Source: Desmodus rotundus (Eukaryota > Chordata > Mammalia > Chiroptera > Phyllostomidae). From it: a DNA stretch of 64,000 bases. How positions within the stretch are numbered: position 1 is the stretch's first letter; every line of letters starts with the position of its first letter. Positions 35,270-48,067 of this stretch are shown here, piece after piece. The position numbers and the translations under genes were made by a program. The notes below the pieces were generated by a model. It ran no database searches and was not told where the DNA came from. It saw nothing but the letters and a program-made list of their open reading frames with translations. The DNA lies in assembly GCF_022682495.2 (NCBI RefSeq), contig NC_071387.1, positions 151,980,935 to 152,044,934 on the forward strand, given 5' to 3'.

Positions 35270-36797
35270 CTTTTTTAACTTTATTGTTATTGTTGATACT
35301 ATTATTGATGTCCCCAGTCCCCTCCTTTGCTCACTTCCACCAAGCCCCCATCCCTTCTTCCCTCTGGCCATCACCACACTGTTGTCAGTGTCTATGTGTC
35401 ATGCAGATATGTTCTTTGGCTCATCCCTTCACTGCTTTCATCTAGTCTCCCCATCTCTTTCCTCTCTAACATCTGTCGATCTGTTCCATATATCCATGCC
35501 TTTGTTTTTATTTTGTTAATCAGTTTATTCTGTTCATTAGATTTTACATGTAAGTGAGGTTACATGGTATTTGTATTTCTCTGACTGGCTAATTTCACTT
35601 AGCAAAATAATATCGAAGTCGATCCATGCTGTTACAAGTGGTAAAATTTCCTTCTTTTTTATGGTCAGGTAGTTATTCCATTGTAGACACTTATCCAGAG
35701 AAGACATACAGATGGCCAATAGACATATGAAAAATGCTCAGTGTCACTAATTAGCAGAGAAATGCACATTAAAACCACATTGAGATATCACCTCACACCT
35801 GCCAGAATGGCCATCATCAATAAATCAACAAATAACAACTGCTGGGGAGATTGTGGAGAAAAAGGAACCCTCATGCACTGTTGGTGGGAATGCAGACTGA
35901 TGCAGCCACTGTGGAAAATAGTATGGAATTTCTTCAAAAAAAACAACTAAAAATGGAACTGCCTTATGACCCAGTCACTTCATCTCTGGGAGTATATCCT
36001 AAGAATCCTGAAACACTAATTTGAAAGAACACATGCACCCCTGTGTTCATTGCAGTGTTATTTATAATAGCCAAGATCTGGAAACAGCCCACATGTCCAT
36101 CAGTAGATGAATGGATAAAAAAGCTGCTGTCCATTCACACAATGGAATACTATGTGGCTGTATAAAAGGTGAACCAAGTTGGAAGTATCATAATACCTGA
36201 TATCAAATTATATTACAAGCCCATTGTAATCAAAACATCCAGGTACTGGCTGGCATAAGAACAGGCATATAGCTCAATGCAACAGAACAGAAAGCCCAGA
36301 AATAAACCCATGGCTTTATGTTCAATTAATAGTTTACAAAGGAAGCAAGAGCATACAGTGGAGTAAACACCCTCTCTTCAATAATGGTGTTGGGACAATT
36401 GGACAGGTACATGCAAAAAAAAAAAAAAAAAAAACAAACAAACCCCCAAAATGAAACTAGACCACCAACTTATACCATGCACAAGAATAAACTCAAAATG
36501 GTTAAAAGACTTAAATGTAAGTTGTGAAACCATAAAAATCCTAGAAGAAAACATAGGCAGTAAAATGTCAGGCATCTTTCATAGCAATATATTTGCTGAT
36601 ATATCTTCTAGAGCAAAGGAAACAAAGAAAAAATAAATGGGATTGCGTCAAATAAAAAACTTTTGCACAGGAAAAGAAACCATCAACAAAATGAAAAGGG
36701 ACCTACTGTATGGGAGAACATATTTGCCAGTGATACATCTGATTAGAGGTTAATTTCCAAAATATATAAAAACCTTGTATAACTCAATATCAGTACT
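35270..36797 (-). mobile_element. Rearranged L1 insertion (inversion plus scrambled order)
   Basis: A perfect 14-bp TSD, GATTAATAAGTTTT, flanks the whole insert at 35256-35269 and 36798-36811. Three blocks lie inside. The first, 35270-35682, is the L1 3' end in minus orientation. The second, 35683-36165, is the ORF2 C-terminal part in plus orientation. The third, about 36172-36797, is an earlier part of ORF2, also in plus orientation but placed after the later part. Simple twin priming explains one inversion but not the swapped order. An A20 run lies at 36415-36434. Confidence 0.82.
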
Positions 36798-36811
36798 GAT
36801 TAATAAGTTTT

Positions 36812-37758
36812 AATTCATTAAATGAAAAGAAATCCATGAATCCACACTTATAACGCACAAATGTAGTATAGGAGAATACCAACTAATAAATGTAAAAGGA
36901 ATGATAGTGTTAGAATATAACCATTTTGCAACCATTTTAACTATCACACCAGAATCATCAGTAGAAGCTAAAACCAGTCAGTGGAAATTTGTTGAGGACT
37001 AGGATATTTACAGTCTGAAAAGTATCTCTCCATGAGTTACTCTTTAATTACAAAGGAAAAACAGAAACTTTACTGTGTAGTAATATGGTAAATACCACCT
37101 TAAGTGTTTAAGTAATTAATCAAAGTTAATATTGCCAATAATTGGACAAACCAATATCATGTGCTTCCTGATGCAATACACCAAGAATGCAACATCGTTT
37201 ACATGGTATAGTTGCCAAAAATATATAACCTAAGTCTACTTATGAGGACATATTACACAAACTCAAATTGAGGAATTTTTACAAAGGAAATTGCTGGTAT
37301 TATTCATAAATATTAATGTTATGAAAGACAAAGAAAGGCTGATTCTGGATCAGATAAACAAAAATTGCCATAAAGGGCATTTTGGGAACAATTAGCAAAA
37401 TTTAAATAAATTCTATTAGATCAGATAATAGCATTATATCAATATTAAATTTCCTGTTCTTGATAACTCTTCTGTGGTAATGTAAGTGGATATCCTTTTT
37501 CTTGGGAAATCCTTACTGAAGTATTTAGAGGTAATGGAACATGGTGTTTTTAACTTTCAACCAATTTAGAAAATAAAAGATGTATAGAGAGAAAAAGAAG
37601 AGGAGGAAAAAGAAGAGGGGGGAGGGTAGGAAAGAATGATAAAACAGTTGTGGCAAAATGTTGAAAGTCTGAATCAAGTACATACAGGAGTTCTTTATAC
37701 AAAACTTGCAACTTTTTGTAATTTTAAAATTATTCCAAAATAAAAAGTTATAAAAAAA
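36812..37758 (+). mobile_element. Old L1M 3' UTR, right part
   Basis: It contains blocks such as TAAAGGGCATTTTGGGAACA and GCAACTTTTTGTAATTTTAA, ending in AAAATAAAAAGTTATAAAAA. This is a typical older L1M 3' end with A-rich tail. A purine-rich simple stretch lies at about 37585-37625. Confidence 0.7.
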
Positions 37759-39808
37759 CCCTAATGATGTGCTGGAGTACCATCTATTTGTATCCCTGCC
37801 TTCACTCATGTTTTTCTAAAATGGACCCCTTATGTGCCCTGAATACAGTTTGAAAATCACTGCACTGAAGTGATTGTTGCTTCCAGCAAAGAAATGTGAG
37901 AGAGCAAATAGTTTTACTTATAATAATTGTTTTGTATAGGGAAGGAGATATCTTATATCTTACTAACTATAAGGAGAGAACAGTTATTCTGTTACATATT
38001 ACTAATCTGCAGATATAGTGGGTAAATATTGATATACTCTTAAAAGAACATGTGGAAAAAAATTGGCACTAGGGCAAAGTCTATTTTTGGCCACAGGGTT
38101 CGTGAAATTCTAAGAGGAGACTGCCTGTAGATAGCATGAAGAAACTTATCTAGGTAGCTGTGGAAAACTTACCTTTTATCTAGGTTTACATGTGCAATTG
38201 GAATGAGGCAGAGAAAGGAGTAAAGTGTGGAAATGTAAGTTTATAATCATGGTAAGGGTGGTTACTATCACTAGAATGACAAGGTGATAGTGAACTTTAA
38301 AAGAGGACAGATGATGAAAAAAATTGATGCAAGAGTGACAACAGAGTAGTCAAAGAAACAATGTTAAAAGCATCATATTTTGGCTACTTCAGCAATTGCA
38401 CTGGGTCTATGCTCTCTATGTACTTTTGGAAATGGCACTGATAATGTAAGAGAGGAACCCAACCTGAGCCAGGTGTCATTTCCTGTGTTTTCTAGAGTTA
38501 AGGACACAATCACTACGCAGTATAGTACTTCAAGAAGAACAGAATTTGAAGGTCTAGAAAACATTGTGGAATACTGAAATTAGGAAATTATCATAAGCAT
38601 GTGAATATCATATAGATTGTTTTATTTTGGCTGCAAGGGAATTCTAGTGTCCTAAAAGGGAAAAACAAACGACAAAGGGGCAAAAATAAGTCATCTTCTT
38701 TTGATCTAATTTGTGAGATAAATACTAAAATCATATAAGTGATGAGACATAACAAAAGTGGGGAAATTAGTATATAAGACATGAAAGAACATTGTTTTCA
38801 AAACTGCCACAATATATCAGAAGTTATATGGGTAGTAATGGTGTAGAGAGCAGGTAAAGAATGAAAATAAACTTCATTAAAATCAAATAATGTATATATC
38901 AAGTAGAAGAAGAGCAAAACTGCTTGCAATGTACTGATGATTGTTAATGTACAGAGCATATGGTTTCTTGGTAGTTTGGGAAATAAATGGAAAATGACTT
39001 CTCATGGACTAAGGTGATATAGGAATAAAATGCACAATTGCTATGAAAATTATACTCTTAGAGATTAGGAAAACATAAATTAGGAAAAATAAAAAAATAT
39101 TAAATGGAAAATAGTTTGTAATTTTAGCATTTGTCAACATGGTGTGAAAGTAGGTAGAACTAAATCAAGGAGGAAAGCATGTTGACAAAAGAACTGTAAT
39201 TGTAGCAATGTATAGACAGGGTACTTTGTAAAGCTCTGCCACAGAACAACAATAAAGTACCAGTGGTAGTTGGAACAAAAGGACAGAAGAATGGGAAATT
39301 TAATGACCACTTTTAATAGTTATCACTCTGTAAAATATGATGAGAAAGGAGCCAGATCCAGTGTCCCAGGACAAAGGTGGTTGGCAAAACGAGTCAGGAA
39401 GAAGTGTTATTTTAGTTGGTGCAGCCTGCTTAGCTGCTCAGGTACCCTCTTTTTCTACATATTATCTACTGCTGTCTGCAGAACTCAGACATGGAGAGCT
39501 CAATGATCTGCTCATCTTTAGAACATACTGTATTTTAATGATCATAATAAATGCTTAAAAATATGCAGTAAATATAGAGATATTAGTGTTTCAGTAGAAT
39601 TAATGACCACATCTGTCTTTTGATTGGTGTTTTCATTTAAATCATCAGATCTGGTGATGAGTTTCCAGTCACAGATTTTATTAAAAAGATTGACTATATA
39701 TAATATCTGACATTTTATATTCTTATAATAGATTAGGTTTTAAACACTGGAACCACAGTTCTGCCCAATGGAAGTCACAGTTTTTCTGACAAGCAATAAT
39801 AACAAATA
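37759..39808. other. AT-rich intergenic sequence
   Basis: No gene or named repeat was recognised over about 2 kb. Short frames at 38373-38577 and 39270-39558 lack family resemblance. Confidence 0.4.
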
Positions 39809-39823
39809 AGATGGAGTGTTTTT

Positions 39824-39898
39824 ATTTTTTATTTTTTAAATTTATTTTTATTCGGTTACAATTGTCTGCATTTTCTCCCCTTCCCTCCACCCACCCCA
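39824..39898 (-). mobile_element. Very short L1 3' end insertion
   Basis: Only about 75 bp: a T/A-rich tail followed by GGTTACAATTGTCTGCATTT, matching the L1 3' UTR seen at 45808 and 52912. The flanks AGATGGAGTGTTTTT (39809-39823) and AGATGTAGTGTTTTT (39899-39913) form a TSD with one mismatch. Confidence 0.85.
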
Positions 39899-39913
39899 AG
39901 ATGTAGTGTTTTT

Positions 39914-42900
39914 TTAAAAAAAATAAAATAATGTGCACACATATAGTGCATGCAAGGATCCAGAATTCAAAGCTGTTGTGATGGCAATCAAATTTTAGTA
40001 GAATTTACTTGATTGTAACTGCTTCACTTTAGGCTGGAATACAGTATCTTAACAAAACATCAGACAAATCACTCATTCTGGGAACAAAGACTTTTGAAGG
40101 CTGTCAGCCTACTGACATTTATTTCAGGCTTATAAAACATATTAATCAAACTTGTTCAGTAGTGGTGGTCCCGAGAAGGGTTATTTTATTTTTGCGAGAT
40201 ACTTTAAATAACTGAAGAGCACTGGTAACATATTCTTCATGAAAACAAGGGTACAATGTTTTTTTTCTTCTAAACAAATAAATAACTTTTTTCAGGCTTA
40301 AAGAATGAAGCATAATGCAGGAATCTGTTTATTATAAGACTATTTGCAAAAGACCTATGCACCATTCATTGAACCTTCAAAAACACTCGAAAATATGGGT
40401 TACATTTGCAAACTTCAGTGTATGACATAGAAATCTGGCAAGCTGCCTGGCTTCTACTTAAAGGATTGTCATTCTGGGAAAAATAAATTTCTCTAACTAG
40501 ACAAAAGTCAATGTTTTCATGTTTTACTGCAATCAAACTGATAGAGCTGACAATTTAATGTCTCAACACTTAAAATATCTGTGGATAATCAGTTACCTCA
40601 ATCAATCATAAACACAAATCCTTCTATTTTCGAAGCTTGTGTGTCTGTGACTAAGATATAAAACAGTTTGGTGAGTCCCTTCCCCCACAACACCTCATCA
40701 TCTATTCCCTGCCATCCTCCCAATATTCCTGATTTATTTTTAGCTATGCAGATATTTTATACACATTATGCATCTGGAAATAACTTCTAACAACTCAACT
40801 GTGATCAAATTTAGAAACTTTTCTTTCACTGTCCTGTTGTATTTAATTTTATGGGTAGTTTTTTAGACTGTATGCCTGTCAGGAAAATGTGGAAGAGTTC
40901 TGGCATTCTAGCTGAAGACATCATTACAAGTGAAAAAATGCTCAAGGCTTTTTCAAAGTGGGTGCTGAAATAAACATTTCCTTTCTCTGACTCCAGGGGA
41001 TGCTGGTAGCTACCCAAAACAGACAGGTACTTTGGGGTCAAATGGTATAGTGCTGGCCCCTCAGGATTTCTTGGCAAATACACTGACTGGCTTACTTCTG
41101 GAAACTAATCATAATGATGATGATGATGATAAAGCAAGGGAGGCAGTGACAACAACATAAAAAGCTGCCTGAGAAATTGGATTCCAGGTAGCTCTCAATT
41201 TGGCAGAGCTGACAGGTTCAGTTCCCTAAGCTTTGGTATTGGTAATGACGAGAAACTTCAGACAATTTTAGAAATCTGTTGCTATTAAGATGCTCCGTGG
41301 TGTTTCTGCAATGTGAGAACAGGTTTACTGGGGCACACAATTCTTCTTTCAACATGGTAAGAATTGATGTGAGTGGTTTTACATTCTTAACAGGTAATTA
41401 CTGTGAACATTCAATAAGCTAATTTCCTTATTTGAAATATTTTTTACGTATATATATATTTATGTATGGTATATATGTGTATATGTGTGTGTATAATAGA
41501 CATACACATTCACCATCACCACCTCCTTTTTTGTTTCTTTGATTATTTGGGGCTTTGCAATCAAACTAAGCAGAGTTTTAAGACCCTTGGGGCAGCATCT
41601 TTTAGTTCCCCATCAGGCTACGTTGAAAAACAATCAATCTTGCTCTTGCGCTCACTTGGCGGAAGTGCCATGACGTGAATTGTGCAGTGCTTTGCTCTTG
41701 CCATGAAGCCTGGGTGACAAAACTTTTTACAAGAAGCTGAGTGTATTTGGGGTTATGAATATGCAATGACTCTCATTAGTATTGAAGCACCAGAGCAGGG
41801 GCTGACATCCCCCACCACTTTTAGTTGCTGCAGAATCAGTTAATGAATTGTCTTGCTCTTTCACGCACACAGTCTGCTGTTGTGGCTCCTAAGTTCCAAG
41901 GGGAGTTGCCCAGTTTGAGAAGGCCATTGACTATAGAAATTAATTGTCAAGGTCTACTCTTGATTTTGTGAAATAATGTTTAGACAATGCTTAGATTTTT
42001 AAAACAGAAGAGCACTGAACTTTGCATAAGATAATACCCTGAATAAGAAAACTTAGATGAGAATGCACCTATCTTCTTATAGCCACCACTGTGTATAGAT
42101 GTGCTTTCATCCTGCATCACTATACAGTTTGTGTATCTATATATAGATGAAGTCAAATCATAGAAATGTGACATTCTGTTTGTTTGTCTATTATCCTTCC
42201 AAATAGAACAAACAGAGATGATAGAAAATCTCCAAAATGAATAGGGTAGAAACAAAGCTATTTCATCAACTCTTTACCATATTCTTTCTTTTTTATTCCT
42301 GGGTCTCTGCCAAACATTTTGCAGCTCATACACATACCATCTTTCATGAATATGTTACTGATAAGGGTATGTTTCTAGCCACTGATTAAGATATCTAAGC
42401 TGATTTGCAGTGTGAAGGGAGATGCAAAAGTGCTCAGAAACCATTTAGAATGGTCCCTTTTCAATAGAATAAATTAAATGTGTTTTTCCAAACCCCTCCC
42501 CCCTTGAAATTTTCTTTCAACTTAAAGAGAACTTCTGTGGCTTGCTGTAGATTTAAAAATATGTATTGAATTGAACTGGATAATACATACTAAAAGGTAA
42601 GGGATATATTGTAAGCTGTGCAAATAAGGCAACAAAGACTAAGTCCTTATAGTCAGGTGCTTGTTCTATAGTCAGTTATTTAACCTACAGTGGAAAGGCA
42701 CCCCTTACAATGAAGCAGATATATGCTATTTTTGTAGAGCTTTAAAGGGTAGTGTTATTATAATTTTCATATCTGTTTGAGCCATCACTAGAAACAAGAA
42801 AAAACTAAAGCCCAAGAGCATATACATATAAGAATACCAATATGAGTACAGCTTAAAATAAATGCAGTCTGACAAAAGTGGCTCAAGCATCATATATCAA

Positions 42901-43130
42901 ACACTTGTTACCTCTGCTGGCCTTAGTGACTGCACCTGACTAAGAACAAATCAGTGATAAAAATATAAAGAAAGATGAAACCAGTCTGGGCCTTTGCAAA
43001 GACCATCAGTCATTTTATAGAGCAGTAATATTATTTGTTCAGACAGTCCTTGGTTTCCTATTTAATGGACACAATACACCCTCTACTCTTAGACCAAAGC
43101 TACCAAGGGAAATCTTTTCTTTTCTTTTCA
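39914..43130. other. Mostly single-copy sequence, possible conserved non-coding parts
   Basis: No gene was recognised. The stretches at about 39950-40600 and 41560-41960 have balanced composition and occasional CpGs without repeat text, which is the look of conserved non-coding DNA, but this cannot be confirmed here. A TA/TG microsatellite lies at about 41440-41500. Confidence 0.4.
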
Positions 43131-43133
43131 TTT

Positions 43134-43405
43134 TTTCCCTTCCCTTCCCTTCCCTTCCCTTCCCTTCCCTTCCCTTCCCTTCCCTTCCCTTCCCTTCCCT
43201 TCCCTTCCCTTCCCTTCCCTTCCCTTCCCTTCCCTTCCCTTCCCTTCCCTTCCCTTCCCTTCCCTTCCCTTCCCTTCCCTTCCTTTCCCTTCCCTTCACT
43301 TCCCTTCTCTCCCCTCCCCTCCCTTTCCTTTCCCTTCCCTCTTTCCTTCCTTCCTTTCTTTCTCTCTCTCTCTCTCTCTCTCTTTTCTTTCTTTTTAGAT
43401 ATTGG
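43134..43405. repeat. (CCCTT)n pentanucleotide array with (CT)n flank
   Basis: The CCCTT unit repeats almost perfectly from about 43134 to 43280, then continues with interruptions to about 43350. TTCC/TTTC and a CT run follow to about 43390. Reading frames through it (Phe-Pro-Ser-Leu on plus; Lys-Gly-Arg-Glu on minus) are artefacts of a 5-bp repeat and not proteins. Confidence 0.97.
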
Positions 43406-43459
43406 ACACATCTTAGTACCAATCAGAAATGATCACATGACAAGGTAATAAGTTATTTA

Positions 43460-43691
43460 TTTATTTATTTGTTTGTTTGTTATCTCTCTCTTTTTAAAAA
43501 TTAATTTATTTTTATTCAGTTACTGCCCTTTGACCCAGCAATTCTGCTGCTGGGATTATACCTTAAGAACCCTGAAACACCAATCCAAAAGAACCTATGC
43601 ACCCCAATGTTCATAGCAGCACAATTTACAATAGCCAAGTACTGGAAGCCACCTAAGTGCCCATCAGCAAATGAGTGGATCAAAAAATTAT
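43460..43691 (-). mobile_element. Short L1 with inverted 5' part
   Basis: The left part (43460 to about 43522) is an L1 3' tail in minus orientation. The right part (43523-43691) is ORF2 C-terminal sequence in plus orientation. A perfect 16-bp TSD, GGTAATAAGTTATTTA, lies at 43444-43459 and 43692-43707. This is a twin-priming structure. Confidence 0.88.
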
Positions 43692-43707
43692 GGTAATAAG
43701 TTATTTA

Positions 43708-45796
43708 ATTTCATTCCTAAATTTGCATTCTTGTTGAACTTCACTGTCAGTATAAGGTTTAAGAAACTTACTGGTTTAAAGTTCCTATATATTTAGAAGT
43801 AAAGTGCCTGTATAATCACAAGAACTTTCTGATTTTTTGTTCTATTTTCTTAGGTATCCAAACATTTTTTATTATAAGACAAAGGTCTATCTGGGTATGT
43901 CAAAATAAAGTATTCAACACATGAGGCACACACTCAGATTTTAAAATGTAAAAGTGCGAACAGATCAACTGAGAGAATTATATCTAAGCATAAAGTACTA
44001 CTCAAATTTAATGGAAGTATTAGCCAATATCGGTTACTATGGATATGAGAATCACATTATAAGTGAAAATATTTTAGTTTTAATTATAACTATGATGGTT
44101 TTGATTTGGCTCTGTAATTAGCATTTATATCTTAGATTTTGCAACTGCTGCGAAAACATTATTTACGGAAGGTTTATCCAAATATAATTTGGCACTTGTT
44201 GCCTTTATCAAATATTGGAGTCTAATGGAATTAAATGCAAAGAATATGTGCTTCTGTGTGCTTTGCTGACAATCATTTATTACAACTCCTTTTTTATATA
44301 CGACTACAATACAATTGTAACAGCACACATGGCAATATGTTACATTGTTTCTATTCATGTTATTTTTAAGCTGTTCTGCTACATACATGCAATAGAATGT
44401 GGACACTGCAAGGCAACATCAAATATACATGTGGATTTAGGCGATTATTTGATTCCTCTTTCTACACTCTGTAGAATACATATACATAATTAATATCTTG
44501 ACATTGTTTTATGCTGTTTAACTCAGAATTGGGGTATCTTATAGTGGACCAAGCACCAGGAAATCAGAGACACATGCTTGTGCAATTGCTCACTCGAACA
44601 ATGAAACTCCTTTCCTTCCTCCCTTCCTTTCCCCTTCCTTCCCTCCCTCCCTCCCTCTCTTATAATAAGGAAGGGGTAAAATGAGAAAGGAGCCTTTGAT
44701 GAGTTCACCTAAAATTTTTCCAGCAGAAGCTATTTTAATTTGAACATAACAGTTTTTTTGCCTTATGGCTTACTGTTATTTTATTTTGACTTATATGTGC
44801 AGGAGGAGGGTACCATAACTTTTCTGTGTTTCGAGTCTCTAGGGGTCTTGCTCTGAACTTGCATGGACTAAGAAATTTACCATCAGCAAATGTTAATTTA
44901 TGCATTTCCTTGTCAGCCACAAATTAACACTTATTGAGTATGATTTGGGTGCTGGGAGTGGAAAATGGTAGATTAAGGAAATCCACAATTCAGAATCCTG
45001 GGTACCAGGAAGTTTACAGTGTAGCTGGGATGAAAGATCACAGAAGACGTGATGGATATTCATTTGCAGGGCCAACTATCAACAAATATACATTGATTTA
45101 GTGCACACTAAGTGCAGAAATGTTCAGAGCTGCCACTGAGATGTGGGAACAGTCTCAGGAGAGACAACTATAGAGACACTTTATATGAGGCAAGTTCCTA
45201 CCTGGAATTTGGAAGTTTAAAAATTTGATTAAAATGTATTAAATGAGACTTCACTTTGAGACAGGATTTAAGTGTGTCTCAAACTAAGTTTATATTGATT
45301 TGAATGTAACATTTCCTATAGAAGTGGCATAATTCGAAGTATAGGATTGTGTGTTTGTAACATGCTTTTCATTTTCTCACTTAAAAAATTATATCCCTTA
45401 GTAGGGAGAAAAAAATACTTGTTTACCTAACTACCCCTTTTAAATGTAAAAGGGAATATAAGTGTGGGAATATGCATTTAAAAGATTAACGTCACATCAT
45501 TTTAAACAACCTTTTTTCTTTCTTAAGGCTTTCCCTGGTAGTCTTCCCTAAATACATGTGTAAATGTTGACTCCATATTGATGCCCAGCAAAATTATGCA
45601 GAGATTTCTAAGTCATATATCATCAGAGGTAGTCATTGTATACCCTGAGACAAGGGGAAACTTTTATTCTTTGACAGGGTCCCCAAAAACTTATGTAACT
45701 GTTCAATTGCTAGCCATAAGCCTGGCTCTCAGTAAAATTGTAAAGTTGTTTAACTTCTACCCCTTATCTTTCATACTCTAATTCTTACCTTTCTCC
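43708..45796. other. Mostly unassigned sequence
   Basis: No gene was recognised. The part at 44120-44480 has a conserved-element look. A pyrimidine-rich simple stretch lies at about 44605-44660. Weak L2-like text lies at about 44920-45070. Confidence 0.4.
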
Positions 45797-45807
45797 TACT
45801 GTCTTTA

Positions 45808-47033
45808 TTTTTATTTATTTTATTTTATTTTATTTTTTGTATTCAGTTACAATTGTCTGAATTTTCTCCCCATCCCTCCACCCCACCCCAGCCAGTCCCA
45901 CCTCCCTCCCCCACCTATACCCTCCCCCTTGATTTTGTCCTTGTGTCCTTTACAGTAGCTCCTATAGACCCCTCTCCCCACTATCCCCTCCCCACTCCCC
46001 TCTGGCTATTGTTACAATGTTCTTAATTTCAATGCCTCTGGTTATATTTTGTTTCCTTTTTTCTTCTGTTGATTATGTTCCAGTTAAAGGTGAGATCATG
46101 TGGTATTTGTCCCTCACCGCCTGGCTTATTTAACTTAGCAAAATGCTCTCCAGTTCCATCCATGCTGTTGCAAAGGGTATAAGCTCCTTCTTTCTCTATG
46201 CTGCATAGAATTCCATTGTGTAAATGTACCATAGTTTTTTGATCCACTCCTTTGCTGATGGGCACTTAGGTTGCTTCCAGTACTTGGCTATTGTAAATTG
46301 TGCTGCTATGAACATTGGGGTGCATAGGTTCTTTTGGATGGGTGTTTCAGGGTTCTTAGGGTATAATCCCAGCAGCGGAATTGCTGGGTCAAAGGGCAGT
46401 TCCATTTTTAGTGTTCTGAGGAAATTCCATATTGTTTTCCACAGTGGCCTCACCAGTCTGCATTCCCACCAACAATGTACTAGGGTTCCCTTTTCTCCGC
46501 ATCCTCTCCAACATTTGTTTGTTGATTTGTTGATGTTGGCCACTCTGACTGGTGTGAGATGGTACCTCACTGTGGTTTTAATTTGCATCTCTCTGATGGC
46601 TAGTGATGCTGAGCATCTTTTCGTATGTCTCTGGGCCCTCTGTATGTCTTCCTTGGAGAAGTAAATAAATTCAAGGTGGGTAAAAGACTTAAATATAAGT
46701 CATAACAGCATAAAAGTCCTAGAGGAAAACATTGGCAGGAAGATCTCAGACATTCCACGCAGCAACATCCTCACAGACACGTCCCCTAAAGCAAGGGACG
46801 TAAAGGAAAGAATAGACAAATGGGACCTCATCAAAATAAAAAGCTTCTGCATGGCTAAAGAAAACAGCATTAAAATGAAAAGAGAACCAACAGTATGGGA
46901 AAACATATTTGCCAATGATACCTCAGACAAGGGCCTGATCTCCAAAATATATAAAGAACTCACACGACTGCACTCCAGGAAGACAAACAACCTAATTAAA
47001 AAATGGGCAAAGGACTTGAACAGACATCTCTCT
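45808..47033 (-). mobile_element. Young-looking L1 3' part with inverted 5' segment
   Basis: Bases 45808 to about 46662 are an L1 3' UTR and ORF2 C-terminus in minus orientation. Bases 46663-47033 are the adjoining upstream ORF2 segment in plus orientation. An 11-bp perfect TSD, TACTGTCTTTA, lies at 45797-45807 and 47034-47044. A 130-codon ORF2 frame (46196-46588) is still open and includes the [15 protein letters not shown] block and the '[16 protein letters not shown]' segment. The plus part retains a 64-codon open frame at 46851-47045. The insertion therefore looks relatively recent. Confidence 0.9.
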
Positions 47034-47044
47034 TACTGTCTTTA

Positions 47045-47480
47045 GATACTAATGATAAAGGCTTTAGATTTCTCCCTCCCAGGTAATTTGCCTTTCTAAT
47101 AGGAGATTCTGGGGTTTGATGTGTGTTTGGTGTATGTCAAGCCCTGTATTAGGTCCCCTCTTTGCAAATGCTATTGCAACATATAACTCTGCATGGATGT
47201 AAAGAACACTGCAGAGAAATGTATAAAGTAAATTGTCAGGATCACATGAATAGCTAGGTTTTGAGTTCCAGTGTTTCAGATTCTAAAGCCCATCCTCTTT
47301 GCACTACAGCAAAGACTTTCAATAATCTATGCTGGAAGTTTAGGCTTTGTGCTTGTTCCACAAGAGAAAAGCTTTTGCCCTGGAGCATTGCCCTGGTGCC
47401 CTTCAAATAAGGAGAGGTGGCTCTCATTAGTTCTTCTTACTTGTAAGGCCAGTTTTGTATTGTTGCACCTTCAGTCTTTT
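47045..47480. other. No recognised element
   Basis: Short unassigned stretch between two L1 inserts. A diverged MIR-like fragment near 47240-47300 is possible but not supportable. Confidence 0.4.
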
Positions 47481-47713
47481 TTTAAAATTTCTTAAAATTT
47501 TTTATTGTTATTCAATTACAGTTGTATGCCTTTTCTCCCCATCCCTCCACCTCACCCCAGCCGAACCCACCTCCCTCATCAACAGAAGAAAAAAGCAAAC
47601 AAAATATAACCAGAGACATTGAAGCTAAGAACAATCTAACAATTGCGGGGGGGGGGGGGGAGTGGGGAGGGGACAGTGAGGAGAGGGGATTACAGGAACT
47701 ACTATAAAGGACA
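47481..47713 (-). mobile_element. Short L1 3' end with inverted 5' part
   Basis: Bases 47481-47580 are the L1 3' end in minus orientation, and 47581-47713 are 3' UTR in plus orientation. A 9-bp TSD, CAGTCTTTT, lies at 47472-47480 and 47714-47722. A G14 run lies at 47647-47660. This is a twin-priming structure. Confidence 0.82.
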
Positions 47714-48067
47714 CAGTCTTTTAAATGTAGGCTCATTTGTTTTGAGGTGGCTCTGTTGTGCAATGGATAGCATATTGGACTTCTTAGCTAAGCTTTGTTT
47801 TGAATTTGTTCAATTAAATTCAATTTAGTGAACATTTATTGAATGCCTGTTGTTTTTCAGGCACTGTATTAGATGCCAGTGGTACAAAGACAGTTTATTT
47901 AGGGAGACATTATAAATAACTATCATGTAATTCACTGAGTGCTATAATAGATACATATGCAAGGGAACATGGGAACATGAGGGAATAATTAATTCCAAGG
48001 AAGATTTCAGAGGATGTTTTATTTGAGCAGAACTTTGAAGGACAAGAAGTAATGATTTTCCAGAAGG

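Noticed and set aside
43134..43405. CRISPR-like or satellite array
   Set aside because: The unit is 5 bp with no spacers, so this is a simple microsatellite in a mammalian genome.
43035..43448. 137-codon plus frame and 103-127-codon minus frames
   Set aside because: Produced by the CCCTT array. A 5-bp repeat without stops is open in all frames, giving periodic Phe-Pro-Ser-Leu or Lys-Gly-Arg-Glu strings.
46196..46588. 130-codon open frame considered as a host gene
   Set aside because: It is the C-terminal part of L1 ORF2 inside a young L1 insert with an 11-bp TSD.
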